In this document: positions 1 to 7,811 of the stretch, piece by piece
Numbering within the stretch: position 1 is the stretch's first letter
How the letters are laid out: each line of letters starts with the position of its first letter
NCBI GenBank assembly: GCA_017619335.1
Contig: JAFZSP010000060.1
Location: 1-42,408 of the forward strand
Length of the DNA stretch: 42,408 nucleotides
DNA from: Bacteroidaceae bacterium
GTDB lineage: Bacteria > Bacteroidota > Bacteroidia > Bacteroidales > Bacteroidaceae
Reading direction: 5' to 3'
Program-made: the position numbers and the translations under genes
The notes under the pieces: generated by a model
What the model saw: only the letters and a program-made list of their open reading frames with translations
Databases searched by the model: none
What the model was told of the DNA's origin: nothing

Positions 1-281
1 AGCCCCGTAGGGGCATGATAAGGGTAAACCCAGCGGAAAGGCAAGCCCCAGAGGGGCGTAATAAAGGTAGCCAGCCAATTCATTGGCTGGTACGGAATGG
101 CGGAGAAAAACGCGTGCCTTTAGGTACGCGACAACAGATCCTTATCGCGTACCTACGGCACGCATTTCATTAACTGACACATTACCAGCCATTAAAATGG
201 CTGGCCGCTCGGCGCTCTGCGACGCTTCACACTTGAAGAACCCCTATCAAATGCCTACGGCATTACTTGCGAAAGTTGAGT
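1..281 (+). repeat. Modular nested-hairpin intergenic repeat, copy 1
   Basis: This is a chain of palindromes. It holds an AGCCCC/GGGGC module at the left edge, CCAGCCAATTCATTGGCTGG at 71-90, a long hairpin at 112-163 (arms GCGTGCC..TAGGTACGCGA, 13-base loop), a second CCAGCC..GGCTGG hairpin at 185-204, AATGCCTACGGCATT around 250-264, and ACTTgcgaAAGT at 265-276. The same modules recur at 5981-6255 and 42042-42300 in the opposite orientation, judged by the asymmetric loop of the central hairpin. The left end may continue outside the window. Short open frames run through it, but they are by-products of the repeat. Confidence 0.85.
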
Positions 282-303
282 AACAATAATAATTGAAGAA
301 GGT

Positions 304-1587
304 ATGAAGAAGATTGTGATTGAATTCAAGAGAGTGGCGGCGGTGGTTGGCTTCGCTGTCGTGGCACTGTCGGCCTGGGCACAGGGCGGCGGCCCCTTGG
401 AGGAATTGAAGGCAAATCCGCGGAAGGCCTACGGCACGGACTACCCCTACGAGTTCACTTCGGAGAAACTGACGAAGGCACCTCGCGGGTATAAGCCGTT
501 CTACATCAGCCACTACGGCCGTCACGGCTCCCGCTACTACTGGAGCACCTATCTGTATAAGGAGCTGGACAGCCTGATGGCTGTCGCCAAGGAAAAGCAA
601 CAGCTGACGCCCGAGGGCCAGGCCTTCTGCGAGAAGTTCATGGCTGTGAAGGACGAGCTGAAGACGGGCGTCTCCGAACTGAGCGACCTGGGTTGGGAAC
701 AGCACCAGCGCATCGCCCGCACGATGTACAACAACTTCCCCGAGGTCTTCCGCAAGGGCGGCAACGTGCTGGCCATCTCGTCGCTGGTGGGACGCTGCGT
801 GATCAGTATGTCGGGCTTCTGCCAGGAACTGGTGCAGTGCAACCCGAAGATTGAGATCCGTGAGCAGTCCTCGCGTTTCACCCTCGACGGCGTGGTGCCC
901 ACCGACGGCCAGAACCCCGTGAAGCACGAGTTCCCGCATCCGAAGCCCCGCTTTGAGCAGCACCGCGACCAGTTCCAGGGCGTGGACAAGCTGCGCGAGA
1001 CCGTCGTGGCACGTGTCTTCACCACCACCGAGGGACTGCCCTTCACGCCGCATCACATCGGCAGTGACCTCATCAACCTCTATACCTCCCTGCCAAATAT
1101 CGGCCACGAGGGGCTGATGGGCAACCTCCTCACCGACGAGGAAGTGGCCAGTGAATGGGAAGGTGCCAACCTGGGTACCTACTCGTGGCTGTTCCCCGAC
1201 CAGTATGAGATGATTCCCATCCTGCAGGACATCATCCGCAAGGCCGACGCCGTGCTGGACGGCAGCAGTGACCACGTGGCTGACCTGCGCTTCGGGCATG
1301 ACAGTTGCCTGGGGCCGTTACACATCCTGATGGGCATCAATGGCGCCGACCGGGATCCCGAAGACCCCTACGAGGTGAAGAATTGTTATCAGAATTGGCA
1401 GACTTGCAAGGCTTGCAACGTGCAGCTCGTCTTCTACCGCAAGGGCCGCAGCCATGAAGACGTGCTGGTGAAGTGCCTGCTCAACGGGCACGAAGCAACG
1501 TTGCCCGTTCCCACGGACAACGCTCCGTATTACAAATGGTCTGATTTCCGGCAATTCTACCTGGCCCGCTGCCAGAATCACCAATGA
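304..1587 (+). CDS. Secreted histidine-type acid phosphatase (phytase/MINPP-like)
   Basis: This 427-residue protein has an N-terminal signal peptide (hydrophobic residues about 10-25, ending AWAQ), so it should act in the periplasm or outside the cell. The histidine acid phosphatase signature YGRHGSR is at residues 71-77; H74 would be the nucleophile. A downstream GHD at 331-333 fits the proton-donor HD motif. The family hydrolyses phosphomonoesters. Bacteroidetes members include inositol-phosphate phosphatases, but the substrate cannot be read from this sequence. The start at 304 follows an AT-rich leader and directly precedes the signal peptide. Its stop codon abuts the stop of the convergent small gene at 1588, leaving no room for a separate terminator. 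Confidence 0.85.
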   Translation: MKKIVIEFKRVAAVVGFAVVALSAWAQGGGPLEELKANPRKAYGTDYPYEFTSEKLTKAPRGYKPFYISHYGRHGSRYYWSTYLYKELDSLMAVAKEKQQLTPEGQAFCEKFMAVKDELKTGVSELSDLGWEQHQRIARTMYNNFPEVFRKGGNVLAISSLVGRCVISMSGFCQELVQCNPKIEIREQSSRFTLDGVVPTDGQNPVKHEFPHPKPRFEQHRDQFQGVDKLRETVVARVFTTTEGLPFTPHHIGSDLINLYTSLPNIGHEGLMGNLLTDEEVASEWEGANLGTYSWLFPDQYEMIPILQDIIRKADAVLDGSSDHVADLRFGHDSCLGPLHILMGINGADRDPEDPYEVKNCYQNWQTCKACNVQLVFYRKGRSHEDVLVKCLLNGHEATLPVPTDNAPYYKWSDFRQFYLARCQNHQ

Positions 1588-1761
1588 TCAGTCGTACTTG
1601 GGCTTTTTGTAGTTGACGTAGATGTGCAGGGCAATGCCGCCGATAACAAGGAGGATGGCGATCAGTTGCACAAAGTTGTAATCGACCCAGCCTACAAAGT
1701 AGCTCAAGACGAGAAGCAGCGCGCCCAAAATAGCGCAGATAATACCTGAATACAGTTTCAT
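1588..1761 (-). CDS. Small two-helix membrane protein (57 aa)
   Basis: A 57-residue frame starts at the ATG complementary to 1759-1761 and stops at 1588. It begins MKLYSGIICAILGALLLVLS and ends in a basic tail, KKPKYD. It has two hydrophobic segments (about residues 5-24 and 31-49) separated by a short polar turn, so an inner-membrane hairpin protein is likely. Function unknown. Its stop is back to back with the stop of the phosphatase gene. I do not recognise a named family, although small two-helix proteins of this type are common in Bacteroidales. Confidence 0.7.
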   Translation of the reverse strand: MKLYSGIICAILGALLLVLSYFVGWVDYNFVQLIAILLVIGGIALHIYVNYKKPKYD

Positions 1762-1892
1762 ATTATTACTATTATTTAATGTTATTTATGCCGATAAAGG
1801 TGGCCTTTTTATGAAAAGACCGCACAAAATAAGTCAAAAAAACTGAATCTCGGAAACGATTTGGGAAAAAAATGCATTTGGAGGGCGTTTTT

Positions 1893-2339
1893 TTAGTCTT
1901 TTGAGTTGCTGAAGACCCTTCTGAGTACGTTTTGGGCCGTTTTCAGTTCCTCTTGTGAGAGTCCGCGCAGTGCTTCCTTGAGCGTCTTGTAACCCACGAA
2001 TCGCGCTTTTCCTTCCAGTTCTCTTGCCTTGTCGGTCAGATGGACCAGATTGACGCGCCGGTCTCGCGCACTGGGCCACCGCTGCACCAGCCCCTGCTCT
2101 TCCATGCCGTCGATGAGACGGGTGATGGCCGGCTTGTCACGGGAGGTGACCCGGCACAGCTCCTGTTGGGACACGCCGTCCTGGCGCCACAGGTGCAGGA
2201 GAACCATCCACTGGTCGGGCGTGAGGGCCACGTTGTAGGCCGTGAAGTTCCGGCTGAGCTTCTTGTTCAGCGCCGCGCTGACACGTCCGCTCATAATGGC
2301 GAAGATGAGTTGGACGTCATAATGTAACTTTTCCTCCAT
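1893..2339 (-). CDS. MarR-family transcriptional regulator
   Basis: The protein of about 148 residues has the MarR layout: helical dimerisation ends around a winged helix-turn-helix (LTPDQWMVLLHLWRQDGVSQ, then the recognition region ending PAITRLIDGME) and a wing containing SARDRRVNLVHLT. MarR proteins are usually dimeric repressors relieved by small ligands or oxidants. An in-frame ATG lies at 2366, but the likely -7 box sits at 2364-2371, so transcription should begin after it. The ATG at 2339 (MEEKLHYD) is therefore preferred. The target is unknown: no efflux or oxidative-stress gene is adjacent, and the convergent neighbour is the 57-residue membrane protein. Confidence 0.85.
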   Translation of the reverse strand: MEEKLHYDVQLIFAIMSGRVSAALNKKLSRNFTAYNVALTPDQWMVLLHLWRQDGVSQQELCRVTSRDKPAITRLIDGMEEQGLVQRWPSARDRRVNLVHLTDKARELEGKARFVGYKTLKEALRGLSQEELKTAQNVLRRVFSNSKD

Positions 2340-2363
2340 GGTGAATGATGAATTTTTGGTCTG

Positions 2364-2394
2364 CAAAGTTAAGGCTGTTTATCGAGACGAACAA
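2364..2394 (-). promoter_or_regulatory. Promoter of the MarR gene
   Basis: Read on the minus strand, a TTG (complement of 2392-2394) lies 20 bases upstream of TAACTTTG (complement of 2364-2371). This fits the Bacteroidetes primary-sigma consensus, TTTG near -33 and TAnnTTTG near -7. It overlaps the upstream ATG at 2366 and so argues for the start at 2339. Confidence 0.65.
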
Positions 2395-2444
2395 GGGAAA
2401 GCAACTTTTTTTTGCTCTTTTTGTAAAAAAAGACGCGAAAAGCA

Positions 2445-2474
2445 TTGCCAGTTCAAAAAAAAGCAGTACCTTTG
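2445..2474 (+). promoter_or_regulatory. Promoter of the rpsF-rpsR-rplI operon
   Basis: TTG at 2445-2447 and TACCTTTG at 2467-2474 are 19 bases apart, matching the Bacteroidetes -33/-7 consensus. The -7 box is followed by GC, as is common. The AT-rich leader to the rpsF ATG at 2521 is about 40 bases. Confidence 0.75.
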
Positions 2475-2520
2475 CACCGCATTTTTGCAAAAAACATATT
2501 AAATCATTAATTAACGTATT

Positions 2521-2868
2521 ATGAATCAGTACGAAACCGTTTTCATTTTAACTCCCGTTTTGTCTGACGATCAGATGAAGGAAGCGGTCGAAAAGTTCAA
2601 GACGCTGCTCACAGAAGGTGGAGCAGAACTCCTGAACGAAGAGTTGTGGGGTCTGAAGAAGCTCGCTTACCCCATTGAGAAGAAATCTACGGGCTTCTAT
2701 GTATTGCTCGAGTTCAAGGCAGATCCCACCCTCATCAGCCGCCTCGAGGTGAACTACCGCCGTGACGAGCGCGTCCTGCGTTACATCACAGTGAAGAACG
2801 AGAAGTATGCAGCAGAATATGCTGAGAAGAGAAGAAACAAAAAGGCTAACGCAAACAAGGAGGACTAA
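2521..2868 (+). CDS. rpsF: 30S ribosomal protein S6
   Basis: 115 residues, starting [20 protein letters not shown], the classic S6 N-terminus. It also has the internal [18 protein letters not shown] segment that S6 uses against 16S rRNA and S18. The lysine-rich C-terminal tail is typical. S6 and S18 form a heterodimer on the 30S platform. It is the first gene of a three-gene operon, three bases ahead of rpsR, with its own promoter at 2445-2474. Confidence 0.97.
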   Translation: MNQYETVFILTPVLSDDQMKEAVEKFKTLLTEGGAELLNEELWGLKKLAYPIEKKSTGFYVLLEFKADPTLISRLEVNYRRDERVLRYITVKNEKYAAEYAEKRRNKKANANKED

Positions 2869-2871
2869 ACT

Positions 2872-3135
2872 ATGGCACAGTCAGAAATTCGCTATCTCAC
2901 ACCTCCCAGTGTGGATTTGAAGAAAAAGAAGTACTGCCGTTTCAAGAAGAGCGGTATCAAGTATATTGATTACAAGGATCCCGAGTTCCTGAAGAAGTTC
3001 CTCAACGAGCAGGGTAAGATTCTTCCCCGCCGCATCACCGGAACCTCTCTGAAGTTCCAGCGCCGCGTGGCTCAGGCCGTCAAGCGCGCACGTCACCTGG
3101 CACTGCTGCCCTTCGTAACCGACATGATGAAATAA
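2872..3135 (+). CDS. rpsR: 30S ribosomal protein S18
   Basis: 87 residues with the S18 core: [19 protein letters not shown], then [20 protein letters not shown] and [20 protein letters not shown]18 binds 16S rRNA together with S6 on the small-subunit platform. The gene sits between rpsF and rplI, as in other Bacteroidetes. Confidence 0.97.
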   Translation: MAQSEIRYLTPPSVDLKKKKYCRFKKSGIKYIDYKDPEFLKKFLNEQGKILPRRITGTSLKFQRRVAQAVKRARHLALLPFVTDMMK

Positions 3136-3156
3136 TCTAAAAGAGGAATAAGCACT

Positions 3157-3732
3157 ATGGAAATCATTCTGAAAGAAGATGTTATCGGCTTGGGTTACAA
3201 GCACGACATCGTAAACGTGAAGCCCGGCTACGGCCGCAACTATCTTATTCCCCAGGGAAAAGGCGTCATCGCTTCTGAGAGCGCCAAGAAACAGCTGGCC
3301 GAAGAGCTCAAGCAGAAGGCCAAGAAGCTGGAGAAAATCAAGGCCGACGCACAGGCTCTGGCCGACAAGCTCACCGGCGTGGCTCTGACCATCGAGGCCA
3401 AAGTCAGCAACAGCGGCACCATCTATGGCAGCGTGAACAACGTTCAGATTGCCGACGAGCTGAGCAAGCTCGGCTTCGATATCGATCGCAAGCTCATCCT
3501 CATCAAGGACGTCAAGACCGTTGGTGAGCACCAGGCTGTCGTTCGTCTGCACAAGGAAGTCAGCGTGGTCATTCCCGTCACCGTGGTTCCCGATGCTCCC
3601 ATCGCAGCTCCCGAGCCCGCTCCCGCCGTGGAGGCTCCCGCAGCAGCTGAGGCACCCGAGGTCCAGGACGAGGCCGCTGCCGAGGCAGAGGTTCTCGAGA
3701 ATATCGACGCCGCACCTTTCCAGGAGGCATAA
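3157..3732 (+). CDS. rplI: 50S ribosomal protein L9 with C-terminal extension
   Basis: The first ~148 residues are ordinary L9: MEIILKEDVIGLGYKHDIVN, the GYGRNYLIPQGKG motif that contacts 23S rRNA, a long central helix rich in Lys/Glu/Ala, and a C-terminal domain ending near VSVVIPVTVVP. A further ~43 residues rich in Ala, Pro and Glu (for example APEPAPAVEAPAAAEAPE) follow, giving 191 residues against the usual ~150. The tail is acidic and probably disordered. It is in frame with no sign of a frameshift. It is the last gene of the rpsF operon, followed by a hairpin at 3758-3784. Confidence 0.95.
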   Translation: MEIILKEDVIGLGYKHDIVNVKPGYGRNYLIPQGKGVIASESAKKQLAEELKQKAKKLEKIKADAQALADKLTGVALTIEAKVSNSGTIYGSVNNVQIADELSKLGFDIDRKLILIKDVKTVGEHQAVVRLHKEVSVVIPVTVVPDAPIAAPEPAPAVEAPAAAEAPEVQDEAAAEAEVLENIDAAPFQEA

Positions 3733-3757
3733 GCAGACCATTCACCGCACAATAGAG

Positions 3758-3784
3758 CAGGGGGAAGCCAGCGCTTCCCCCCTG
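3758..3784. terminator. Hairpin between convergent rplI and the leu cluster
   Basis: GGGGGAAGC (3760-3768), loop CAGC, GCTTCCCCC (3773-3781). It lies 26 bases after the rplI stop and before the convergent leu cluster ends at 3812. No strong T-run follows on either strand, so termination is likely but not certain. Confidence 0.6.
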
Positions 3785-3811
3785 AACTGTTATGTAGGTG
3801 TGTAAAATTAC

Positions 3812-5338
3812 TTACTTGTACAGCGGTTCGATGATGTTGAGGAGCTGGATGGTGGCTTTGATGGCGGCCTCGGTCTGGTCGGCGTCAAGGGCGTGGGTGC
3901 GGTAGTTCTGATTGTTGAAGGTCCACTCGATGGTGGTCTGCACGAGGGCATCTGTTCGTCCACCGGGCGGGATGGTGACGGCATAGTTGGAGAGCCAGGG
4001 GAACGTGCGGTTGAGACGGTCCCGGTAGATGTGGCGCACGGCGCGCACGAAGGCGTCGTACTGTCCGTCGCCCTGTGCACTTTCCTCGTAGATCTGGTCG
4101 TCGATTTGCAGGCGCACCTGTGCCATAGGACGCAGGCCGTAGGCCGTGGAAACCATGTAGGAGAGGAGGTGGACGCGCTCGTTTTGCTCTCCGTGCTTGA
4201 GGACGTCCCGAATGATGTAGGGGAGGTCTTCCTGTGTGACAATCTCCTTTTTATCACCGAGTTCCGTGATGCGGTCGGTGACTTTTTTCATGTCTTCCTC
4301 GCTCAGGTCCAGCCCCAGTTCCTCGAGGTTCATCCGTAAGCTGGCCTTGCCGCTGCTCTTGCCCAGGGCGTACTCTCGCCGCCGTCCGAAGCGCTCTGGT
4401 TTCAGGGCGTTCTGGTAGAGACCTTGTTTGTTGTCGCCGTCGGCGTGTACGCCAGACACCTGTGTGAAGACGGCGCTGCCCGTGATGGGCTTATTGGGCG
4501 GGATGGCAATACCGCTGTAGCTTTCCACCATGTGTGCCACGCGGTTCAGCTCCTCCTCATGGATGCTGGTCTGCGCGTTGAAGTGGTCTTTCAGGATGGC
4601 TTGCACGCTGGCCAGTGGCGCGTTGCCGGCCCGTTCGCCCAGTCCGTTGATGGCCGTGTGCAGTCCCTGTGCGCCCCCGAAGACGGCTGCCAGGACGTTG
4701 GAGACGGCCAGGTCGTAGTCGTTGTGGGCGTGGAAGTCGAAGTGCACGCCCGGGTAGCGTGCCACCATCTGTCGGACGAAGTCCAGTGTCTCCAGCGGAT
4801 TGAGGATGCCGAGGGTGTCTGGGAGCATTATGCGATGGACCGGGGACTCTCCCAGTGCGTCCATCAATCCAAAGACGAAGCCGCCTTGTTCTTTCATCCC
4901 TCCACTCCAGTCTTCCAAGTACAGGTTCACGTCGATGCCTCTCTCTGCGGCCATCTGGACGTTGCGTCGGATATCCGCCGCGTGCTGTTCCAGCGTCTTG
5001 CCCAACTGTCCTTCACAATGGCGGCGGGAGCCCTTGCACAGGAGGTTGATGGTGCGAGCGCCGGCCTGTTCTATCCAGTCGAGGCTTTTCCCGTCATCTA
5101 CAAAGCCGAGGACTTCCACGCGGTCCAACAGCCCTTTCTGTGCGGCCCAGCGGGTGATACGCTGCACAGCATCCAACTCTCCGTCACTGACGCGCGCCGA
5201 GGCCACCTCCACGCGGTCCACGTGCAGGTCTTCCAGCAGCGCACGGCAAATCATCAGTTTCTCGTGCGGCATGAAACTGACGCCACTGGTCTGCTCACCA
5301 TCCCGGAGGGTGGTATCCATGATTTCAATGCTTCTCAT
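3812..5338 (-). CDS. LeuA/CimA-family acyl-CoA synthase (isopropylmalate or citramalate synthase)
   Basis: 508 residues. The N-terminal TIM-barrel shows the family signature MDTTLRDGEQTSGVSF (catalytic R and metal-binding D) and the metal-binding FDFHAHNDYDLAVSN. GLGERAGNAPLA follows, and then a C-terminal LeuA-type allosteric domain (from about residue 380, ending IEWTFNNQNYRTHALDAD). These enzymes condense acetyl-CoA with a 2-oxo acid: 2-oxoisovalerate for leucine, or pyruvate in the citramalate route to isoleucine. Bacteroidetes often carry a second LeuA-like paralogue beside leuCD, and this looks like that one; the sequence alone does not settle the substrate. The ATG at 5338 overlaps the end of leuD by 14 bases, which suggests translational coupling. 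Confidence 0.85.
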   Translation of the reverse strand: MRSIEIMDTTLRDGEQTSGVSFMPHEKLMICRALLEDLHVDRVEVASARVSDGELDAVQRITRWAAQKGLLDRVEVLGFVDDGKSLDWIEQAGARTINLLCKGSRRHCEGQLGKTLEQHAADIRRNVQMAAERGIDVNLYLEDWSGGMKEQGGFVFGLMDALGESPVHRIMLPDTLGILNPLETLDFVRQMVARYPGVHFDFHAHNDYDLAVSNVLAAVFGGAQGLHTAINGLGERAGNAPLASVQAILKDHFNAQTSIHEEELNRVAHMVESYSGIAIPPNKPITGSAVFTQVSGVHADGDNKQGLYQNALKPERFGRRREYALGKSSGKASLRMNLEELGLDLSEEDMKKVTDRITELGDKKEIVTQEDLPYIIRDVLKHGEQNERVHLLSYMVSTAYGLRPMAQVRLQIDDQIYEESAQGDGQYDAFVRAVRHIYRDRLNRTFPWLSNYAVTIPPGGRTDALVQTTIEWTFNNQNYRTHALDADQTEAAIKATIQLLNIIEPLYK

Positions 5339-5936
5339 ACGCTTCTATCTTTTCTCGGCTTTCCATCAGAAAATCAATGTCGTCCAGCCCATTCAGCAAA
5401 CAGTATTTCTTGTAATTGTTGATGGGGAAGGATTCTGCGTGGCCAGTGGCCAGGTTGGTGACCGTCTGCTCGGGCAGATCCACGCAGACTCGGGTCTGCG
5501 GGTCGGAGGCGATGCTGTCGAAGAGTTCCTGCTGGAAGGTCGGGGACACGACGACCGGCAGGACGAAACAGTTCAGGAGGTTATTGCGATGAATATCAGC
5601 GAAGGAGGAACTGATGACCACGCGCACGCCGTAGCCGGCAATGGCCCATGCTGCGTGCTCACGGCTGCTGCCGCTGCCCCAGTTGGCACCGGCCACGATA
5701 ATCTCGTGGATGCCTTCCCGGGGTGCCTCGGAGAACGGCGGTTGGTTCAACACGAAGTCGGGTAGGGGTTGCCCGTCGGCCGTGAAGCGCAGGTCTCGCA
5801 AAAAGGCGTCGCCGAAGAATTTCGGGTCACGTGTGGTGCTGGCCAGGTAGCGGGCGGGTATTATCAGGTCCGTGTTGCAATTCTCAATGGCAATGGGAAT
5901 GCACGTGGAGGTGATGGTGTGGAATTTATAATTCAT
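5325..5936 (-). CDS. leuD: 3-isopropylmalate dehydratase small subunit
   Basis: 203 residues with LeuD hallmarks: TSTCIPIAIENCNTDLIIPA near the N-terminus and the substrate-binding loop GANWGSGSSREHAAWAI in the middle. With LeuC it isomerises 2-isopropylmalate to 3-isopropylmalate in leucine synthesis; the pair can also act on citramalate. Its 3' end overlaps the next synthase gene. Upstream lies a 331-base gap that holds the second hairpin repeat, an unusual break in a normally compact leuCD unit. Confidence 0.93.
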   Translation of the reverse strand: MNYKFHTITSTCIPIAIENCNTDLIIPARYLASTTRDPKFFGDAFLRDLRFTADGQPLPDFVLNQPPFSEAPREGIHEIIVAGANWGSGSSREHAAWAIAGYGVRVVISSSFADIHRNNLLNCFVLPVVVSPTFQQELFDSIASDPQTRVCVDLPEQTVTNLATGHAESFPINNYKKYCLLNGLDDIDFLMESREKIEAYEKH

Positions 5937-5980
5937 AATTCACAATTGTTTCTGCACTAAACTCTAAGCTCTAAACTCTT

Positions 5981-6255
5981 GAACTTTCGCAAGTAATGCC
6001 GTAGGCATTTGATGGGGTTTGAAGGGTTTTATGCCGTAGGCATTTGATAGGGGTAGCCAGCCAATTCATTGGCTGGTAAGGTGGTCGCCAATGGAACGCG
6101 TGCCGTAGGTACGCGATAGGGATCTGTTGTCGCGTACCTAAAGGCACGCGTTTTTCCTGCCATTGCATACCAGCCATTGAAATGGCTGGCTACCCCTATT
6201 ATGCCCCTATAGGGCATTGTATTACAGTTTGTTGGCATACTTGCAAAACTTGAGT
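5981..6255 (-). repeat. Modular nested-hairpin intergenic repeat, copy 2
   Basis: In order: ACTTTCGCAAGT (5983-5994), two ATGCCGTAGGCAT palindromes (5996-6008 and 6031-6043), CCAGCCAATTCATTGGCTGG (6057-6076), the long GCGTGCC..GGCACGC hairpin (6098-6149), CCAGCCATTGAAATGGCTGG (6170-6189) and ATGCCCCTATAGGGCAT (6201-6217). GGGGTAGCCAGCC and GGCTGGCTACCCC make the core symmetrical. It is inverted relative to copy 1 and fills most of the leuC-leuD gap. The flanks carry CTAAACTCTAA-type simple repeats. Confidence 0.85.
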
Positions 6256-6267
6256 AAACTCTAAACC

Positions 6268-7674
6268 CTAAACTATTACAACTCCCCTCGGGTCCGTGAT
6301 GACCCCTGTGACGGCGGCGGCAGCCACGGTCAGGGGACTGGCCAGGACGGTGCGTGCGCCGGGGCCTTGCCGGCCCACGAAGTTGCGGTTGGAGGTACTG
6401 ATGCAGAGTTTGCCGGCCGGCACTTTGTCGGCATTCATGGCCAGACAGGCGGAACAGGAGGGGAGGCGCAACTCAAAGCCCGCTTCCTCCAGGACACGGT
6501 CGAGGCCCTCGTCAATGATTTGCTGACGCACAGCCCAGGAGCCGGGCACGAGCCAGGCGGTGACGTTGGGTGCTTTCCGACGACCCTTCACCACGGAGGC
6601 GAAGGCACGGAAGTCCTCGATGCGGCCGTTGGTGCAGGCACCGAGGAAGACATAATCTACGGGCGTTCCCAAGAGCCGTTGGCCAGGGGCGAACTGCATA
6701 TAGGCCAGCTGTGACTGCAACTGAGCACGTTCATTATCAGGCAGTTCTTCCAGTGTCGGGATGGTGCCGTCAATAGCGATTCCCGCTCCCGGATTGGTGC
6801 CGAAGGTGATTCGAGGTGTGATGTCTTCTGCGCGGTAGGTCACCTCGTGGTCAAAGACGGCGTCGGCATCGCTCCGGAGGGTCTTCCAGAAGGCGACGGC
6901 CTTGTCCCACGCCTCGCCCTTGGGGGCGTATTCACGACCCTTCAAGTAGGCAAAGGTCACCTCGTCCGGTGCAATGATGCCAGCACGCGAACCCATCTCG
7001 ATGGAGAGGTTGGACAGCGTGAGGCGTCCTTCCATGGACATTTCCCGGATGGCACTTCCTGCATATTCAACCGCGTAGCCCGTGGCGCCGCTGGTGGTCA
7101 TCTTTGACATAATGTAGAGTGCCACGTCTTTGGCCGTCGTGCCTGTGGGGAGTGTGCCTTCGATGTTGATTCTCATGGTCTTGGGCTTCTGCTGGAGGAT
7201 GCACTGCGAGGCCAGCACCTGTGCCACCTCGCTGGTGCCGATTCCCATCGCCAGCGCTCCTACGGCACCGTGGGTGGAGGTGTGGGAGTCGCCGCAGACA
7301 ATCGTCATTCCGGGCAGAGACAGCCCCTTCTCCGGTCCAACCACGTGAATGATGCCGTTGTCGCGTGTGCCGCGGTCAAAGTGGGTGATGCCGAATTCGG
7401 CGCAGTTGCGCTTCAACGCTTCCATCTGCTGGAGGCCCGTGGGTAGTGGCTCCTCGGAAGTGCTGGGCGTGTTGTGGTCGGGCATAGCAAAGATCTGCCG
7501 GGGGCGCAGGACGGGGACGCCCTTGTCCCGCAGGGTGTCAAACGCCTGCGGACTGGTCACTTCGTGGAGGAACAAGCGGTCGATATACAACTGCGTGGGG
7601 CCGTCCGGCACGTCTTGTACCACGTGCGCGTTCCATATTTTATCGAAGAGGGTTGACTGTTTAACAACGTTCAT
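6268..7674 (-). CDS. leuC: 3-isopropylmalate dehydratase large subunit
   Basis: About 468 residues from the ATG at 7674 ([19 protein letters not shown]), the usual LeuC N-terminus. An upstream in-frame ATG at 7704 adds ten residues and is less likely. It is an aconitase-family protein. The [4Fe-4S] ligands are visible as Cys in FLGACTNGR and the CxxC of [10 protein letters not shown]. The active-site segment [25 protein letters not shown], which lies after [18 protein letters not shown], is intact. It forms the isomerase with LeuD. It is first in a minus-strand cluster and diverges from hisS, with its own -7 box at 7724-7731. Confidence 0.95.
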   Translation of the reverse strand: MNVVKQSTLFDKIWNAHVVQDVPDGPTQLYIDRLFLHEVTSPQAFDTLRDKGVPVLRPRQIFAMPDHNTPSTSEEPLPTGLQQMEALKRNCAEFGITHFDRGTRDNGIIHVVGPEKGLSLPGMTIVCGDSHTSTHGAVGALAMGIGTSEVAQVLASQCILQQKPKTMRINIEGTLPTGTTAKDVALYIMSKMTTSGATGYAVEYAGSAIREMSMEGRLTLSNLSIEMGSRAGIIAPDEVTFAYLKGREYAPKGEAWDKAVAFWKTLRSDADAVFDHEVTYRAEDITPRITFGTNPGAGIAIDGTIPTLEELPDNERAQLQSQLAYMQFAPGQRLLGTPVDYVFLGACTNGRIEDFRAFASVVKGRRKAPNVTAWLVPGSWAVRQQIIDEGLDRVLEEAGFELRLPSCSACLAMNADKVPAGKLCISTSNRNFVGRQGPGARTVLASPLTVAAAAVTGVITDPRGVVIV

Positions 7675-7723
7675 AAACATTAATTTAGTCCTCTTAATGT
7701 GCAAAAAGTTTTATTTTTCGGCG

Positions 7724-7731
7724 CAAAGGTA
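7724..7731 (-). promoter_or_regulatory. -7 box of the leuC promoter
   Basis: TACCTTTG on the minus strand, followed by CGCC, 49 bases upstream of the leuC ATG. No clear -33 TTTG is at the expected distance. Confidence 0.6.
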
Positions 7732-7775
7732 ATAAAAAGTTGAGAGATTAGGGTTTAGAGTTGGGAGTTTTTTTG

Positions 7776-7783
7776 TACCTTTG
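7776..7783 (+). promoter_or_regulatory. -7 box of the hisS promoter
   Basis: TACCTTTG followed by CGCC, 28 bases before the hisS ATG at 7812. It is an exact mirror image of the leuC box, so the two divergent promoters share a 12-bp inverted repeat (7720-7731 and 7776-7787). Confidence 0.65.
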
Positions 7784-7811
7784 CGCCCGATTTTACGAAA
7801 AAGAACAAAAA

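Noticed and set aside
83..283. Short open frame through the first hairpin repeat (and similar ones at 5971-6238)
   Set aside because: The peptides (KTRAFRYATTDPYRVPTA) recur only because the DNA repeat recurs, on either strand. The frames start and stop at arbitrary places, and the palindromes explain the sequence.
247..1299. 350-codon frame antisense to the phosphatase gene
   Set aside because: It has His/Leu/Val-rich shadow composition and overlaps a gene with clear catalytic motifs.
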